Shown: in pieces, positions 1 to 8,677 of the stretch
Layout: each line of letters starts with the position of its first letter
Numbering within the stretch: position 1 is the first letter of the stretch
DNA from: Caloranaerobacter sp050286925
GTDB taxonomy: Bacteria > Bacillota > Clostridia > Tissierellales > Thermohalobacteraceae
NCBI RefSeq assembly: GCF_050286925.1
Contig: NZ_JBFWFX010000006.1
Coordinates: 81,456 to 145,455 of the forward strand
Direction: 5' to 3'
DNA: 64,000 bases
Made by a program: the position numbers and the translations under genes
Notes under the pieces: generated by a model
The model's input: the letters and a program-made list of their open reading frames with translations, nothing else
Databases searched by the model: none
What the model was told of the DNA's origin: nothing

Positions 1-2
1 CT

Positions 3-191
3 GAAGACAGTAAATTCCCTGTTGAATTAGGAACTTTTAATTTTACTGCTCATGGTGAAAACAATGTTCTAAATGAACCTGTTGTAACAACTCATGTCAG
101 ATTAAATAAATCTGGTACTATTTATGCATTGAGTTACTGCAATCTACATGGTTTATGGGAAAATAGTAAAGAAATAAAAGTGGAAGAATAA
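3..191 (+). CDS. Superoxide reductase (desulfoferrodoxin/neelaredoxin family), C-terminal part
   Basis: The window opens inside a reading frame that runs to a TAA at 189-191 and is open to the left edge. The visible 62 residues end in a beta-rich segment with the motif YCNLHGLW, which in superoxide reductases supplies the Cys and His ligands of the catalytic iron centre. The enzyme reduces superoxide to hydrogen peroxide in the cytoplasm of anaerobes without making oxygen. The earlier His ligands and any rubredoxin-like N-terminal domain lie outside the window, so one-iron and two-iron types cannot be told apart. The assignment rests on this short signature. Confidence 0.72.
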   Translation, partial: EDSKFPVELGTFNFTAHGENNVLNEPVVTTHVRLNKSGTIYALSYCNLHGLWENSKEIKVEE

Positions 192-220
192 CAGTTGGGG
201 GACATAAAGTCTCCCAATAT

Positions 221-934
221 TTATGCAGTTTTTGAATAGTTTTCTGTGAATAATCTAATTATTTCTCTATTAATTCTCTCATGGGCTTTTTTATTCTTTA
301 TGTCTATTAGCTCTAATATAGGATCTTGTTTAAAATCCCCACACAAGTCTACTCCTACTACTTTTCCTTTTGAACTAATCTCCGATAACCACCTTAGTAA
401 AGTATCCTCTTTCATTTTACCTTGATCCCAGTCAGTTCTTAATACAGACGGATCTAATACATCCTTATCAATACTAATATATAAATCATATTTGAACAAA
501 TTTTTGTACTTATTTAAGTTAATTATATCGTTAGGATTTGTAATATGAATTATTCCGGGATGCCAAAAATTTGTAGGCTTTGACATAGAAGATGCTCCTA
601 TAACTAAAACTCCTTTTATTAAGTCATCTATTAAAGCTTCACGTACCCATGACCCACAAGAAAGCATTCCATCTGGAGCGTAATTCATATCGAAATGATT
701 ATCAAATAAAATAAGATATGGCTTGTTTGAAAGGTTTTTAATCAAAAAGTAACTCAAATAGTGATAATCTCCTGAACCTAGAAAAACAATCCATGGTCTA
801 GGGAATAATTTAATTATTCTTTCAACGTTATCTTTATTGTTTAAAGGATAATATTTACGTGGCAAATTATTTCCTTTCATGGCTTGTCTAAAATCTATAT
901 ATTGAAATCCGTGTTTCAAATAAACCACCTCCAT
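221..934 (-). CDS. Arginase/agmatinase-family (ureohydrolase) protein
   Basis: The product is about 237 residues and shows the three metal-ligand regions of the ureohydrolase fold in order: GSGDYHYLSY (for GGDHS), FDNHFDMN (for DAHxD) and SIDKDVLDP (for SxDxDxxDP). Members hydrolyse guanidino compounds such as arginine or agmatine with two Mn ions. Here the second motif has Asn where a ligand Asp-Ala is usual, and the chain is shorter than agmatinases (about 290-300), so the substrate is uncertain. The best ribosome site (GGAGGTGG) lies inside the first codons, so translation may start at the TTG ending at 919, giving a product five residues shorter. It converges on the superoxide reductase gene. 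Confidence 0.7.
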   Translation of the reverse strand: MEVVYLKHGFQYIDFRQAMKGNNLPRKYYPLNNKDNVERIIKLFPRPWIVFLGSGDYHYLSYFLIKNLSNKPYLILFDNHFDMNYAPDGMLSCGSWVREALIDDLIKGVLVIGASSMSKPTNFWHPGIIHITNPNDIINLNKYKNLFKYDLYISIDKDVLDPSVLRTDWDQGKMKEDTLLRWLSEISSKGKVVGVDLCGDFKQDPILELIDIKNKKAHERINREIIRLFTENYSKTA

Positions 935-1266
935 TAAACCTTTATTTAGGTTTATATAGACATGGTTTTTTTGAAACTTTATAATTTTATTGTATGATAT
1001 TAAATTCTTTAGCGCAATATATTGTTAGAAGCTATTATTTTTATAAATATGTGTTTGTCAGCATTTGAACGCCTAGATAGAACAAAATATTCGATTTAAA
1101 TAAATTAAGAAAAATTTTGCCTATATCCATTACAAAAATTATATTGCGAACTATCCACAAATTAATAAGGCATATAATTAAAAAGGCTAATAGCTATTAA
1201 CCAATAATTTAGTTTTATCCCTACTATAAAGGTTCTATTTTCATTAATATTAATAGAGGTATACAC
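935..1266. other. Intergenic stretch before the tyrS leader
   Basis: No gene was found here. The stretch is very AT-rich and carries one full copy of the dispersed repeat (1080-1180, annotated separately). It ends at the presumed tyrS promoter. Confidence 0.6.
1080..1180 (+). repeat. Dispersed intergenic repeat, copy A
   Basis: This copy starts with GAACAAAAT, followed by TCGATTTAAATAAATTAAG, ATCCATTAC and ATCCACAA at the same relative spacing as in copies near 48.8 kb and 49.4 kb. It lacks the CCTATGGA tail seen in those copies. No reading frame is evident inside it. Confidence 0.6.
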
Positions 1267-1296
1267 TTGACAAATTTAGTACATATATATTAGTAT
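1267..1296 (+). promoter_or_regulatory. Probable tyrS promoter
   Basis: A perfect -35 box TTGACA at 1267-1272 is followed after 18 nt by TAGTAT (1291-1296), a fair -10 box. It lies upstream of the tyrosine T-box and would give a leader of roughly 320 nt. Confidence 0.5.
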
Positions 1297-1312
1297 ATAA
1301 AAAAGTCTTTTT

Positions 1313-1365
1313 TGAAACACATTACGGAAACTATATTTTATCCACAATTTTAATAAGTTTATAAC
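1313..1365 (+). repeat. Dispersed intergenic repeat, copy B (half copy)
   Basis: Only the right half of the repeat is present (CATTACGGAAAC, TATCCACAATTTTAATAAG, TTTATAA). It falls between the tyrS promoter and the T-box stem I, so it would be transcribed as part of the leader. Confidence 0.5.
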
Positions 1366-1372
1366 GATTCTA

Positions 1373-1592
1373 ACTATGAAGGAGATAGTAGCTCTTTATG
1401 GTTACAATTCAGAGAGCAGACTGGTTGGTGAAAAGTCTGCAGTACATAAAGAGACGAATTACACTCTGGAGTTTCAATGTGAAAGCATTGCGTAAGCTAC
1501 ACGTTATAGTAGCTAAGAGGCATCTTTGATGCGAAGTAAGGTGGTACCACGGGTCTTCCTCCGTCCTTATACGGATAGAAGGCCTTTTTTAG
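1373..1592 (+). promoter_or_regulatory. Tyrosine T-box riboswitch
   Basis: The leader shows a T-box stem I (ATGAAGGAGATAGTAG; CTCTTTATG pairing with CATAAAGAG), a specifier TAC (Tyr) at 1443-1445, the T-box core AGGTGGTACCACGGGT and a terminator hairpin with a T-run near 1550-1592. Uncharged tRNA-Tyr is expected to pair with the specifier and with the T-box bulge and stabilise the antiterminator, raising tyrS expression under tyrosine shortage. Confidence 0.92.
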
Positions 1593-1624
1593 TTTATAAA
1601 AATCAGAAAAAAGGAGGGATTTTA

Positions 1625-2851
1625 ATGACAAACGTTTATGATATTTTAAAAGAAAGAGGTTTTATTGAGCAAGCTACTCATGAAGATGAAATAAGACAGC
1701 TTTTAGGAAAAGAATCTGTAACCTTTTATATTGGATTTGACCCGACAGCGGATAGCCTTCATGTAGGTCACTTTATTCAAGTAATGGTTATGATGCACAT
1801 GCAAAGAGCTGGGCACAGGCCGATTGCTTTAATCGGTGGTGGTACTGCTTTAGTAGGTGACCCAACAGGTAAAACTGAAATGAGAAAAATGCTTACAAGA
1901 GAACAAATTAATAAGAATGCAGAATCTTTTAAAAAGCAGTTTTCAAAATTTATCGATTTTAGCGAAGGCAAAGCACTACTTTTAAATAACGCTGATTGGT
2001 TAACAAATTTAAATTATATAGATTTCTTAAGAGAAATCGGAAGACATTTTTCTGTAAACAGAATGCTCACAGCTGAATGTTTCAAAACTAGATTGGAAAG
2101 AGGTCTTTCATTCTTAGAATTCAACTATATGTTAATGCAATCTTACGACTTTTTAGAGCTTTATAGAAAATATAACTGTAAATTACAACTTGGTGGTAGT
2201 GATCAATGGTCTAATATATTAGGTGGTATCGACTTAGTAAGAAGAGTTGAAGGTGCTTCTGTATACGGTTTGACATTTAAACTTCTAACAACTAGCGAAG
2301 GTAAGAAAATGGGTAAAACAGAATCTGGAGCAGTATGGCTAGACCCTAACAAAACTTCGCCTTATGACTTCTATCAATATTGGAGAAATGTAGATGATAG
2401 AGATGTAGAAAAATGTCTTGCTCTATTAACTTTCTTACCAATGGATGAAGTAAGAAGATTAGGCTCTCTTGAAGGAGCAGAAATAAATAAAGCAAAAGAA
2501 GTTCTTGCATATGAAGTTACTAAATTAGTTCATGGTGAAGAAGAGGCTAAAAAAGCTGAAAAAGCAGCAAAGGCACTTTTTGGAGGAAAAGGTGATTTAA
2601 AAAACATGCCTACAACTGAAATCAGTAAAGATAAAATTACTGAAGGTATAGATATTTTAAACTTATTAATTGAAACTGGTCTTACTTCTTCAAGAGGAGA
2701 AGGTAGAAGATTAATTAAACAAGGTGGTATATATGTAGAAAATGAAAGGGTTACCGACCCTAACCTTGTAATAAATGAAAGTGATTTTAAAGATAATAAG
2801 TTGATTATCAGAAAAGGAAAAAAAGTATATCATATGGTTAAGTTAGTATAA
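1625..2851 (+). CDS. tyrS: Tyrosyl-tRNA synthetase
   Basis: This class I aminoacyl-tRNA synthetase charges tRNA-Tyr. The 408-residue product carries the HIGH-type motif HVGH after GFDPTADSL, the KMSKS-type motif KMGKT, and a C-terminal S4 RNA-binding domain (SSRGEGRRLIKQGGIYVEN). The start at 1625 is chosen because AAAGGAGGG precedes it and homologues begin there; the longer frame from 1526 would run through the T-box antiterminator. It is a single-gene unit between its T-box and a strong terminator at 2852-2878. Length and motifs are complete, with no sign of damage. Confidence 0.97.
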   Translation: MTNVYDILKERGFIEQATHEDEIRQLLGKESVTFYIGFDPTADSLHVGHFIQVMVMMHMQRAGHRPIALIGGGTALVGDPTGKTEMRKMLTREQINKNAESFKKQFSKFIDFSEGKALLLNNADWLTNLNYIDFLREIGRHFSVNRMLTAECFKTRLERGLSFLEFNYMLMQSYDFLELYRKYNCKLQLGGSDQWSNILGGIDLVRRVEGASVYGLTFKLLTTSEGKKMGKTESGAVWLDPNKTSPYDFYQYWRNVDDRDVEKCLALLTFLPMDEVRRLGSLEGAEINKAKEVLAYEVTKLVHGEEEAKKAEKAAKALFGGKGDLKNMPTTEISKDKITEGIDILNLLIETGLTSSRGEGRRLIKQGGIYVENERVTDPNLVINESDFKDNKLIIRKGKKVYHMVKLV

Positions 2852-2878
2852 AACCCCCAATGTTAGGGGGTTTTTTTT
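2852..2878 (+). terminator. Rho-independent terminator after tyrS
   Basis: AACCCCC and AGGGGGTT pair around AATGTT and are followed by a run of eight T. Confidence 0.9.
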
Positions 2879-2891
2879 ATCAAAAAAAACA

Positions 2892-2948
2892 TTGACATAT
2901 GAATAAAAAATAGTTAGAATTCTAATAGTAAGAATTCTAACTATTTTT
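2892..2948 (+). promoter_or_regulatory. MarR-MATE promoter with overlapping operator palindrome
   Basis: TTGACA (2892-2897) and TAGAAT (2915-2920) are separated by 17 nt, a near-consensus sigma-A promoter. Two perfectly inverted 18-bp arms, 2906-2923 and 2931-2948 (inner part AGTTAGAATTCT), flank a 7-nt spacer and overlap the -10 box and start site. MarR-family repressors bind such palindromes, so the adjacent MarR protein probably represses its own operon here. The same sequence could fold as an RNA hairpin, but no T-run of terminator type follows before the ribosome site. Confidence 0.75.
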
Positions 2949-2963
2949 GAGAGGATGATATTT

Positions 2964-3407
2964 ATGAATGACGAAAAAGCTAAAGAAATATATAATAATC
3001 TCTTTGAATTCGTTTCTCTTTTTCATAGAAAATTTGGAACATCATTTAGACACGGAACCGATAAATACAATTGTAAGAAGAACCAAAATAAAGCAATAAT
3101 GATTATAGGTAAGCATGGTAGGATAACACCAACTGATTTGGGTAAATTTTTAGATATGAGGAAAGGTAGCCTAACAACCCTTGTAGATTCTCTAGAAAAA
3201 CTTAATCTTGTAGCTAGAAAAGTTGATGAAGAAGATAGAAGAAAAACCTGGTTATATCTAACCGATGAAGGTAAGTCTTATTTAGAAAATAAGAAAAAAG
3301 AAATTGAAAAAGCAGTTATAAGCCAATTTAGCAAACTTAATGACGAAGAAATCGACTTGTTTCTTAAAAATATAAAAGAAATCGTTGATATATTAAAAAA
3401 GATTTGA
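2964..3407 (+). CDS. MarR-family transcriptional regulator
   Basis: The roughly 147-residue protein has a central winged helix-turn-helix (GRITPTDLGKFLDMRKGSL, then the wing DEEDRRKTWLYLT) between dimerisation helices, the usual MarR plan and length. Such dimers bind palindromic operators and are often released by phenolic or drug-like ligands. It sits 9 nt before a MATE exporter and directly after a palindromic operator, so it most likely controls that exporter and itself. The start at 2964 is preferred over 2955 because GAGAGG is then 9 nt upstream. Confidence 0.88.
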   Translation: MNDEKAKEIYNNLFEFVSLFHRKFGTSFRHGTDKYNCKKNQNKAIMIIGKHGRITPTDLGKFLDMRKGSLTTLVDSLEKLNLVARKVDEEDRRKTWLYLTDEGKSYLENKKKEIEKAVISQFSKLNDEEIDLFLKNIKEIVDILKKI

Positions 3408-3416
3408 GGTGGTACA

Positions 3417-4796
3417 ATGGAGCGTTCAAAATTATTAGGAGAAGAAAAAATAGGAAAATTGCTTTTAAAATTTTCGATACCGGCCATAGTTGGTATGATG
3501 GTTAGTGCACTATATAACATTGTAGATAGAGTATATATAGGTAGAAGTGTTGGTTCGCTTGGAATAGCAGGTCTAACAATATGTTTTCCAATTATGATTA
3601 TAATAATGGCATTTGGTATGTTAGTTGGTATAGGTGCTACATCATTAATCTCAATAAGATTAGGCGAACAGAAAAAAGATGAAGCAGAAATAATCCTAGC
3701 AAATGGAATGGTTTTATTAATTTTAATATCCATCATAGTATCTATATTAGGTCTTACTTTTTTAAATCCTCTATTGAAATTATTTGGAGCAAGCAATAAA
3801 ACTCTACCATATGCAGAACAGTATCTCACTATTATTCTACTGGGAACTATTTTTCAAACTGTTGGTTTCGGTATGAATAATTTTATTCGTGCAGAAGGTA
3901 ATCCCAAGACTGCTATGATGACTATGATTATAGGTGCTATATCAAATATAATTTTAGACCCAATTTTTATATTTGGCTTTAAACTAGGTGTTAGTGGGGC
4001 AGCAATCGCCACAGTATTATCGCAAATAATATCTACAATTTGGGTTCTTTCATACTTCTTTAGTAATAAAAGTCATCTTAAAATCCATATAGCTAATATA
4101 AAACTACAAACTCCAATAGTAGGTAAAATATTGGCAATCGGTTCTGCCCCATTTTCTATGCAAGTAGCCTCAAGTGGCGTATCTGCTCTCCTCATTAATC
4201 AGTTATCCTACTATGGTGGAGATATATCAATTTCTGCAATGGGTATAATAAACAGTATTGTGATGTTAATATTAATGCCTATTTTTGGAATAAATCAAGG
4301 TGTTCAACCTATAATAGGATATAATTATGGTGCTAAAAAATTCGATAGGGTAATAAAGGCTTTAAAACTTGCTATAATAGCAGCAACTACTATAGTAGTC
4401 ATAGGTTTTATCGTCACAAGAATATTCCCAGAACAACTCATATCTCTATTTGATAACAAGAACAAAGAACTTATTAAAGTTGGGGCACAAGGAATGAAAA
4501 TATTTTTATCAATGCTTCCTATTATTGGGTTCCAAATAGTTAGTTCAAATTACTTCCAAGCTGTAGGTAAACCAAAGCAAGCTATGTTCTTAAGCTTATC
4601 TAGACAGGTTTTAGTTTTAATACCGGCATTAATAATACTTCCAAAATTCTTTAAACTAAAAGGTGTTTGGATGGCTGGACCAATCTCAGATTTTACATCT
4701 TCAATTTTAACTGGAACATTTTTATTTTTAGAACTTAAAAAACTAAAAGAAAAACATCAAGCAATGGATAGATTTAATCCAAGGATATCTGAATAA
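3417..4796 (+). CDS. MATE-family multidrug efflux transporter
   Basis: A 459-residue, very hydrophobic protein with about 12 predicted membrane segments and the two-fold repeat typical of MATE antiporters (IPAIVGMMVSALYNIVDRVY in the first half; GINQGVQPIIGYNYGAKKFD at the start of the second). It begins 9 nt after the MarR gene with GAGGTGG as ribosome site, so the two form an operon. MATE proteins export cationic drugs and other small molecules in exchange for Na+ or H+. The substrate cannot be told from sequence. Confidence 0.92.
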   Translation: MERSKLLGEEKIGKLLLKFSIPAIVGMMVSALYNIVDRVYIGRSVGSLGIAGLTICFPIMIIIMAFGMLVGIGATSLISIRLGEQKKDEAEIILANGMVLLILISIIVSILGLTFLNPLLKLFGASNKTLPYAEQYLTIILLGTIFQTVGFGMNNFIRAEGNPKTAMMTMIIGAISNIILDPIFIFGFKLGVSGAAIATVLSQIISTIWVLSYFFSNKSHLKIHIANIKLQTPIVGKILAIGSAPFSMQVASSGVSALLINQLSYYGGDISISAMGIINSIVMLILMPIFGINQGVQPIIGYNYGAKKFDRVIKALKLAIIAATTIVVIGFIVTRIFPEQLISLFDNKNKELIKVGAQGMKIFLSMLPIIGFQIVSSNYFQAVGKPKQAMFLSLSRQVLVLIPALIILPKFFKLKGVWMAGPISDFTSSILTGTFLFLELKKLKEKHQAMDRFNPRISE

Positions 4797-4824
4797 TAAA
4801 TCGAGGGCAAAACCCTCGATTTAT
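4797..4824. terminator. Bidirectional terminator between MATE and NudL-type genes
   Basis: AAATCGAGGG and CCCTCGATTT pair around CAAAA. A-rich and T-rich flanks serve both converging genes, and the hairpin touches the stop codon of the leftward gene. Confidence 0.85.
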
Positions 4825-5444
4825 TATATTTTAGACTTTATTAAATCTATGAAATTTTTTGTTATCCTTGCTGTAATACCCCATATTATATAGTCTTCAT
4901 ATTTATAAAAATAAACAGGATATTTGCCTTTTCTCCAGTTATAATCTTTTCCATTTTGTATCAAATGATATGGAAAATCATCATCTACTTGTGGCTCTAT
5001 GTACATATAATATTCAAATGGTTCATTTTCTATAAAGAAACTTAAAGGAACTGTAAAAATTTCTTCAACTTCATCATAATTAAAATCTATACTATCTGTT
5101 TTTAAGTCTTTCAATAATCCAACAAATGGATATATAGATATATTAAACGGTGTCATTATATAATCTAACTCGCCAATTATAGTAATATTCTCTTTACCTA
5201 TATTTAACTCTTCAATGGTTTCTCTTACAGCAGCATCTTTATAGGTTTCACCATTTTCTACCATTCCACCAGGAAATGAGATTTCACCAGGCTGTGTATC
5301 TAAATTTTTTGACCTCACCTCATATAATATATGTAATTCATCCTTAATCTTTATTAGAGGTAATAAAACACTAAAATCTTTTTCTATTCCTAGGGGTTTA
5401 CCTTTTCTATTGCTTATTTTCTTTTGAATATAATTCATATCCAT
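4824..5444 (-). CDS. NUDIX hydrolase, CoA diphosphatase-like (NudL/YeaB type)
   Basis: The 206-residue protein carries GEISFPGGMVENGE followed by AAVRETIEEL, a full NUDIX box (Gx5Ex7REUxEExGU), preceded by the PGEISFPGG stretch seen in the CoA-pyrophosphatase subgroup. Members cleave CoA or related nucleotide diphosphates to 4-phosphopantetheine and 3,5-ADP. The position a few hundred bases from a pantothenate operon is suggestive but the two are separated by the peroxiredoxin gene. It stands alone on the minus strand. Confidence 0.85.
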   Translation of the reverse strand: MDMNYIQKKISNRKGKPLGIEKDFSVLLPLIKIKDELHILYEVRSKNLDTQPGEISFPGGMVENGETYKDAAVRETIEELNIGKENITIIGELDYIMTPFNISIYPFVGLLKDLKTDSIDFNYDEVEEIFTVPLSFFIENEPFEYYMYIEPQVDDDFPYHLIQNGKDYNWRKGKYPVYFYKYEDYIIWGITARITKNFIDLIKSKI

Positions 5445-5577
5445 GTTGCATCACCTATAATCTTTAATTTATATTGATTAATGCATATAAGAATGCAAAA
5501 AATAATTCCCCTGTCCCCTCATTATTTCAGTATTTTAAAATCATATTATCATATTCTCCTCAAGCTATATATAGTTT

Positions 5578-5602
5578 AAAACCTCGCAAAATGCGAGGTT
5601 TT
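5578..5602. terminator. Terminator downstream of peroxiredoxin gene
   Basis: AAAACCTCGC and GCGAGGTTTT pair around AAAAT just beyond the leftward peroxiredoxin stop; A/T runs flank both sides. Confidence 0.8.
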
Positions 5603-5620
5603 CGTACATCCTACTAGAGT

Positions 5621-6142
5621 TTATAATAATTCATCTCCAGGTTTCCAGTTAACAGGACAAAGTCCGCCAGTTTTTAGAGCTTTTAATACACGTAACGTTT
5701 CATCTACACTCCTACCTACATTTAAATCATGTATAACTGAATACCTTACAATACCTTCTGGATCTATTATAAATAAGCCTCTTAATGCAACACCTTCTTC
5801 CTCTACTAAAACTCCATAATCTTTCGAAACCTTTTTAGTAAAGTCAGAAGCTAATGGAAAATTAATCTTTCCTAAATCTCCATTTATCCATGCTTTATGT
5901 GAATGTTCACTATCTGTACTTACAGCTAATATTTCAGCTCCTTCTGCTTTAAATTCTTCATATCTATCACTATAACCTGTTATCTCTGTTGGGCAAACAA
6001 ATGTAAAATCTAAAGGATAAAAAAACATAACTAACCATTTTCCTTTATAATCTTCAAGGCTTACTTCTCCAAACCCCTCACCATTTCCTAACGCTGTTTT
6101 CATCTTGAATAACGGAGCAGGTTTTCCTACTAATCTTTCCAT
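5621..6142 (-). CDS. Peroxiredoxin, AhpC/Prx1 type (2-Cys)
   Basis: The 173-residue thioredoxin-fold protein has the peroxidatic Cys in FTFVCPTE and a resolving Cys in GLCPVNW near the C-terminus, the typical 2-Cys arrangement. It reduces hydrogen peroxide and organic peroxides in the cytoplasm using thiol donors such as thioredoxin or AhpF. No reductase gene is adjacent. It is transcribed leftward, 76 nt after the isoaspartyl dipeptidase gene but with its own ribosome site, and may be monocistronic. Neither reactive position is Sec in this copy. Confidence 0.93.
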   Translation of the reverse strand: MERLVGKPAPLFKMKTALGNGEGFGEVSLEDYKGKWLVMFFYPLDFTFVCPTEITGYSDRYEEFKAEGAEILAVSTDSEHSHKAWINGDLGKINFPLASDFTKKVSKDYGVLVEEEGVALRGLFIIDPEGIVRYSVIHDLNVGRSVDETLRVLKALKTGGLCPVNWKPGDELL

Positions 6143-6218
6143 ATAAATATCCTCCCTTTTATTTTTTTCTGCTTCCGTTATTATTTATTCCCAATCATAT
6201 TTATTCTAAACAATCATT

Positions 6219-7394
6219 TTATTTTTCAAATGTACCTTTTACTTTTACGACTTTATTTTCTACCATTACTTTACCCATAGCTATGACAGTATCTATTTCT
6301 AGCCTTTCTTTATCAAGAAGCACAATATCTGCATCATAATTTTCCTTTAGATAACCTTTTTTATTCAGTTTTAGTATATTTGCAGGATTTGAAGTAATTA
6401 CTTTAATTGCATCTTCTATCCTTATTCCTTCATCTAATATTGCATCTCTAACTTCTTTAAATAAAGATGTAACTTTACCCACTTGAAGGCCTATACATTC
6501 ACCATTTTCATCGAATTCTGGCAAACTCCCCTGCCCATCAGATGAGAAAGTTATATTTTCTATTGGCACTCCTTCTTCAAGCATTATTTTTAATGCTCTA
6601 CTACATTTAACTTCTCCTTCTTCTAGAAATTTCTCCACACTACTTGTCGTAAAATCCACATTCCCACCTTTTTTGGCATATTCAATAGCCTTCCTGAATA
6701 ATTTTAAATTTCTATTCATATGTGTTGGTAAAAACTGCTTTATCGGTATTTCAGTTCTTTCAGCTATTTCTTCTAAAAATTGAACTTGTCTAGGTCCATC
6801 TCCCATATGGATATTTACAATACCAGCTTTTCCTGATAATATACCACCTACCCTTGAAGCCGCTGCAATTTTAGCAATTTCGTCTATTGTAGGTTGTGAC
6901 GAGCGGTGGTCTGATAAAGCAATCTCTCCTACACCAATTATTTTATCTATTAGTATAATATCATCTTGTATATTACCTGTAACCGTTCTTACAGGAACTT
7001 GATAAGATCCTGTATACACATAAGTCGATATACCTTCTTCTTCAAGTCCTCTAGCTTTAGCTAGAAGATTTGCCATATTTCTAGTAGTTCCATCTGTACC
7101 CAAACATCCAATAACTGTCGTTACTCCTCCTGTAGTTATATCTGAAAGTTGAATTTCTGGAGTCCTCGTTTTGAAACTTCCTTCTCCTCCTCCACCTATT
7201 ATATGAACATGACAATCAATAAATCCTGGCACAACTATTTTATTTTTTGCATCTATTACTTCTATCTCTACAAAATCATTAGGAATATTAATATTATCTA
7301 AAATATAACCTATTTTTTCTCCTGTTATTAAAATATCTTTCTTCCCTAGATATTCTGGTGCATATACTTCACCATCTCTAATTAATTTTAACAT
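6219..7394 (-). CDS. iadA: Isoaspartyl (beta-aspartyl) dipeptidase
   Basis: A 391-residue amidohydrolase-fold protein with the metal motif DCHVHIIGGGGEGSF, a later HMGDG and THMNRN segment, and FSSDGQGSLPEF, all characteristic of IadA. The zinc enzyme cleaves isoaspartyl dipeptides from damaged proteins and releases L-aspartate. The gene follows panD by 30 nt on the same strand, so it is probably the last gene of the pantothenate operon. Aspartate is the substrate of PanD, which makes the pairing metabolically plausible although this link is inferred. Confidence 0.92.
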   Translation of the reverse strand: MLKLIRDGEVYAPEYLGKKDILITGEKIGYILDNINIPNDFVEIEVIDAKNKIVVPGFIDCHVHIIGGGGEGSFKTRTPEIQLSDITTGGVTTVIGCLGTDGTTRNMANLLAKARGLEEEGISTYVYTGSYQVPVRTVTGNIQDDIILIDKIIGVGEIALSDHRSSQPTIDEIAKIAAASRVGGILSGKAGIVNIHMGDGPRQVQFLEEIAERTEIPIKQFLPTHMNRNLKLFRKAIEYAKKGGNVDFTTSSVEKFLEEGEVKCSRALKIMLEEGVPIENITFSSDGQGSLPEFDENGECIGLQVGKVTSLFKEVRDAILDEGIRIEDAIKVITSNPANILKLNKKGYLKENYDADIVLLDKERLEIDTVIAMGKVMVENKVVKVKGTFEK

Positions 7395-7424
7395 GGCCCC
7401 AACTCCCCCTTTACCTAGATAAAT

Positions 7425-7808
7425 TTATCTTATATCTCCATGTTCCTCTTTGTTAGTAACATCTATTATTTTATTATTTTCATCAACAAAAACTACTTTT
7501 GGTTTTAACTTTTCTGCTTCATCTTTGTCTACCCAACAATATGCCATAATTATTACCTTATCTCCTGGCTGTACTAATCTAGCTGCTGCTCCATTTAAAC
7601 ATATTACTCCACTGTTTCTTTCTCCTTTTATCACATATGTCTCAAGTCTTGCTCCATTATTAATGTTAACAACCTGTACGCGCTCATTCTCAATAATACC
7701 AGCAGCTTCCATCAAAGCTTCGTCTATCGTAATACTTCCTACATAGTTTAAATTAGCTTCTGTTACAGTTGCTCTGTGTATTTTACTTTTAAATAAATTA
7801 ATCATCAT
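7425..7808 (-). CDS. panD: Aspartate 1-decarboxylase precursor
   Basis: The 127-residue proenzyme has the self-cleavage site Gly24-Ser25 in NYVGSITID, from which the pyruvoyl cofactor is made, and the conserved NGAAARLVQPGD and MAYCW segments. It decarboxylates aspartate to beta-alanine, which PanC joins to pantoate. It follows panC by 2 nt, so the two genes are probably translationally coupled. Confidence 0.96.
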   Translation of the reverse strand: MMINLFKSKIHRATVTEANLNYVGSITIDEALMEAAGIIENERVQVVNINNGARLETYVIKGERNSGVICLNGAAARLVQPGDKVIIMAYCWVDKDEAEKLKPKVVFVDENNKIIDVTNKEEHGDIR

Positions 7809-7810
7809 TA

Positions 7811-8659
7811 CTATTCTACCTCCACTAATATATTATCTATTAATCTCGTTTTCCCAATTCTTACTGCTAATGCAATCAGGATGTTGCCTTTAAGTTTGTC
7901 TACCTCTCTAAACGTATCATAATCTATTATCTCAACATAATCAATATCTGCTAATGGCATTTCATTTATCATAGATTTTATACCTTCAATTAAAGTTTTT
8001 GCATCTCTCTCACCTTTATTTATCATATCCTTTGCCCAAAACAAACTTTTTGATAAAACTAAAGCCTGTCTCCTCTCTTCTTCTGATAAATACGTGTTTC
8101 TTGAACTCATTGCTAATCCGTCATGTTCTCTAACTATCGGACATGATATTATATTTACATCCATATTCAAATCTCTAACCATTTGTTTTATAACATATAC
8201 TTGTTGGGCATCTTTTTGCCCAAAATATGCTCTATCAGGAGTTACAATATTAAATAATTTCATAACAACTGTTGTAACTCCTCTAAAGTGTCCTGGTCTT
8301 GAAGCTCCACATAACTTATCTGTAACACCTAATACTTCAACATAAGTATTATAACCTTCTGGATACATTTCCTCGACTTCTGGTGCGAATATATAATCTA
8401 CCCCCACACTCTCTGCTAGTTTACTATCTCTTTCAATGTCTCTTGGATAAACTTCATAATCTTCTCCTTGTCCAAACTGTTTAGGATTAACAAATATACT
8501 TACTACTACTACATCATTCTCTTTTCTTGCCCTTTTCATTAATGAAAGATGCCCATCATGTAAATAACCCATAGTCGGAACAAAACCTATTGATTTTCCT
8601 TTAGCTTTTTCATCTGAAATTATATTTTTCATTTCCTCAATACTCTTTATTATATTCAT
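7811..8659 (-). CDS. panC: Pantothenate synthetase (pantoate-beta-alanine ligase)
   Basis: The 282-residue protein has the family signatures GFVPTMGYLHDGHLSLMKRA (HIGH-like nucleotide site), FVNPKQFGQGEDYEVYPRD and VREHDGLAMSSRNTYLS (KMSKS-like region). It joins pantoate and beta-alanine using ATP, the final step to pantothenate. The gene lies between panB (18 nt upstream) and panD in the leftward pan operon. Confidence 0.97.
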   Translation of the reverse strand: MNIIKSIEEMKNIISDEKAKGKSIGFVPTMGYLHDGHLSLMKRARKENDVVVVSIFVNPKQFGQGEDYEVYPRDIERDSKLAESVGVDYIFAPEVEEMYPEGYNTYVEVLGVTDKLCGASRPGHFRGVTTVVMKLFNIVTPDRAYFGQKDAQQVYVIKQMVRDLNMDVNIISCPIVREHDGLAMSSRNTYLSEEERRQALVLSKSLFWAKDMINKGERDAKTLIEGIKSMINEMPLADIDYVEIIDYDTFREVDKLKGNILIALAVRIGKTRLIDNILVEVE

Positions 8660-8677
8660 TATAATTCTCCTTTCAAT

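Noticed and set aside
1526..1624. Longer N-terminus for TyrRS from an ATG at 1526
   Set aside because: The extra 33 codons are the T-box antiterminator and terminator; the ribosome site AAAGGAGGG points to 1625.
3278..3829. A 183-codon minus-strand frame opposite the MarR/MATE junction
   Set aside because: It spans two good genes on the other strand and has no recognisable motif or ribosome site.
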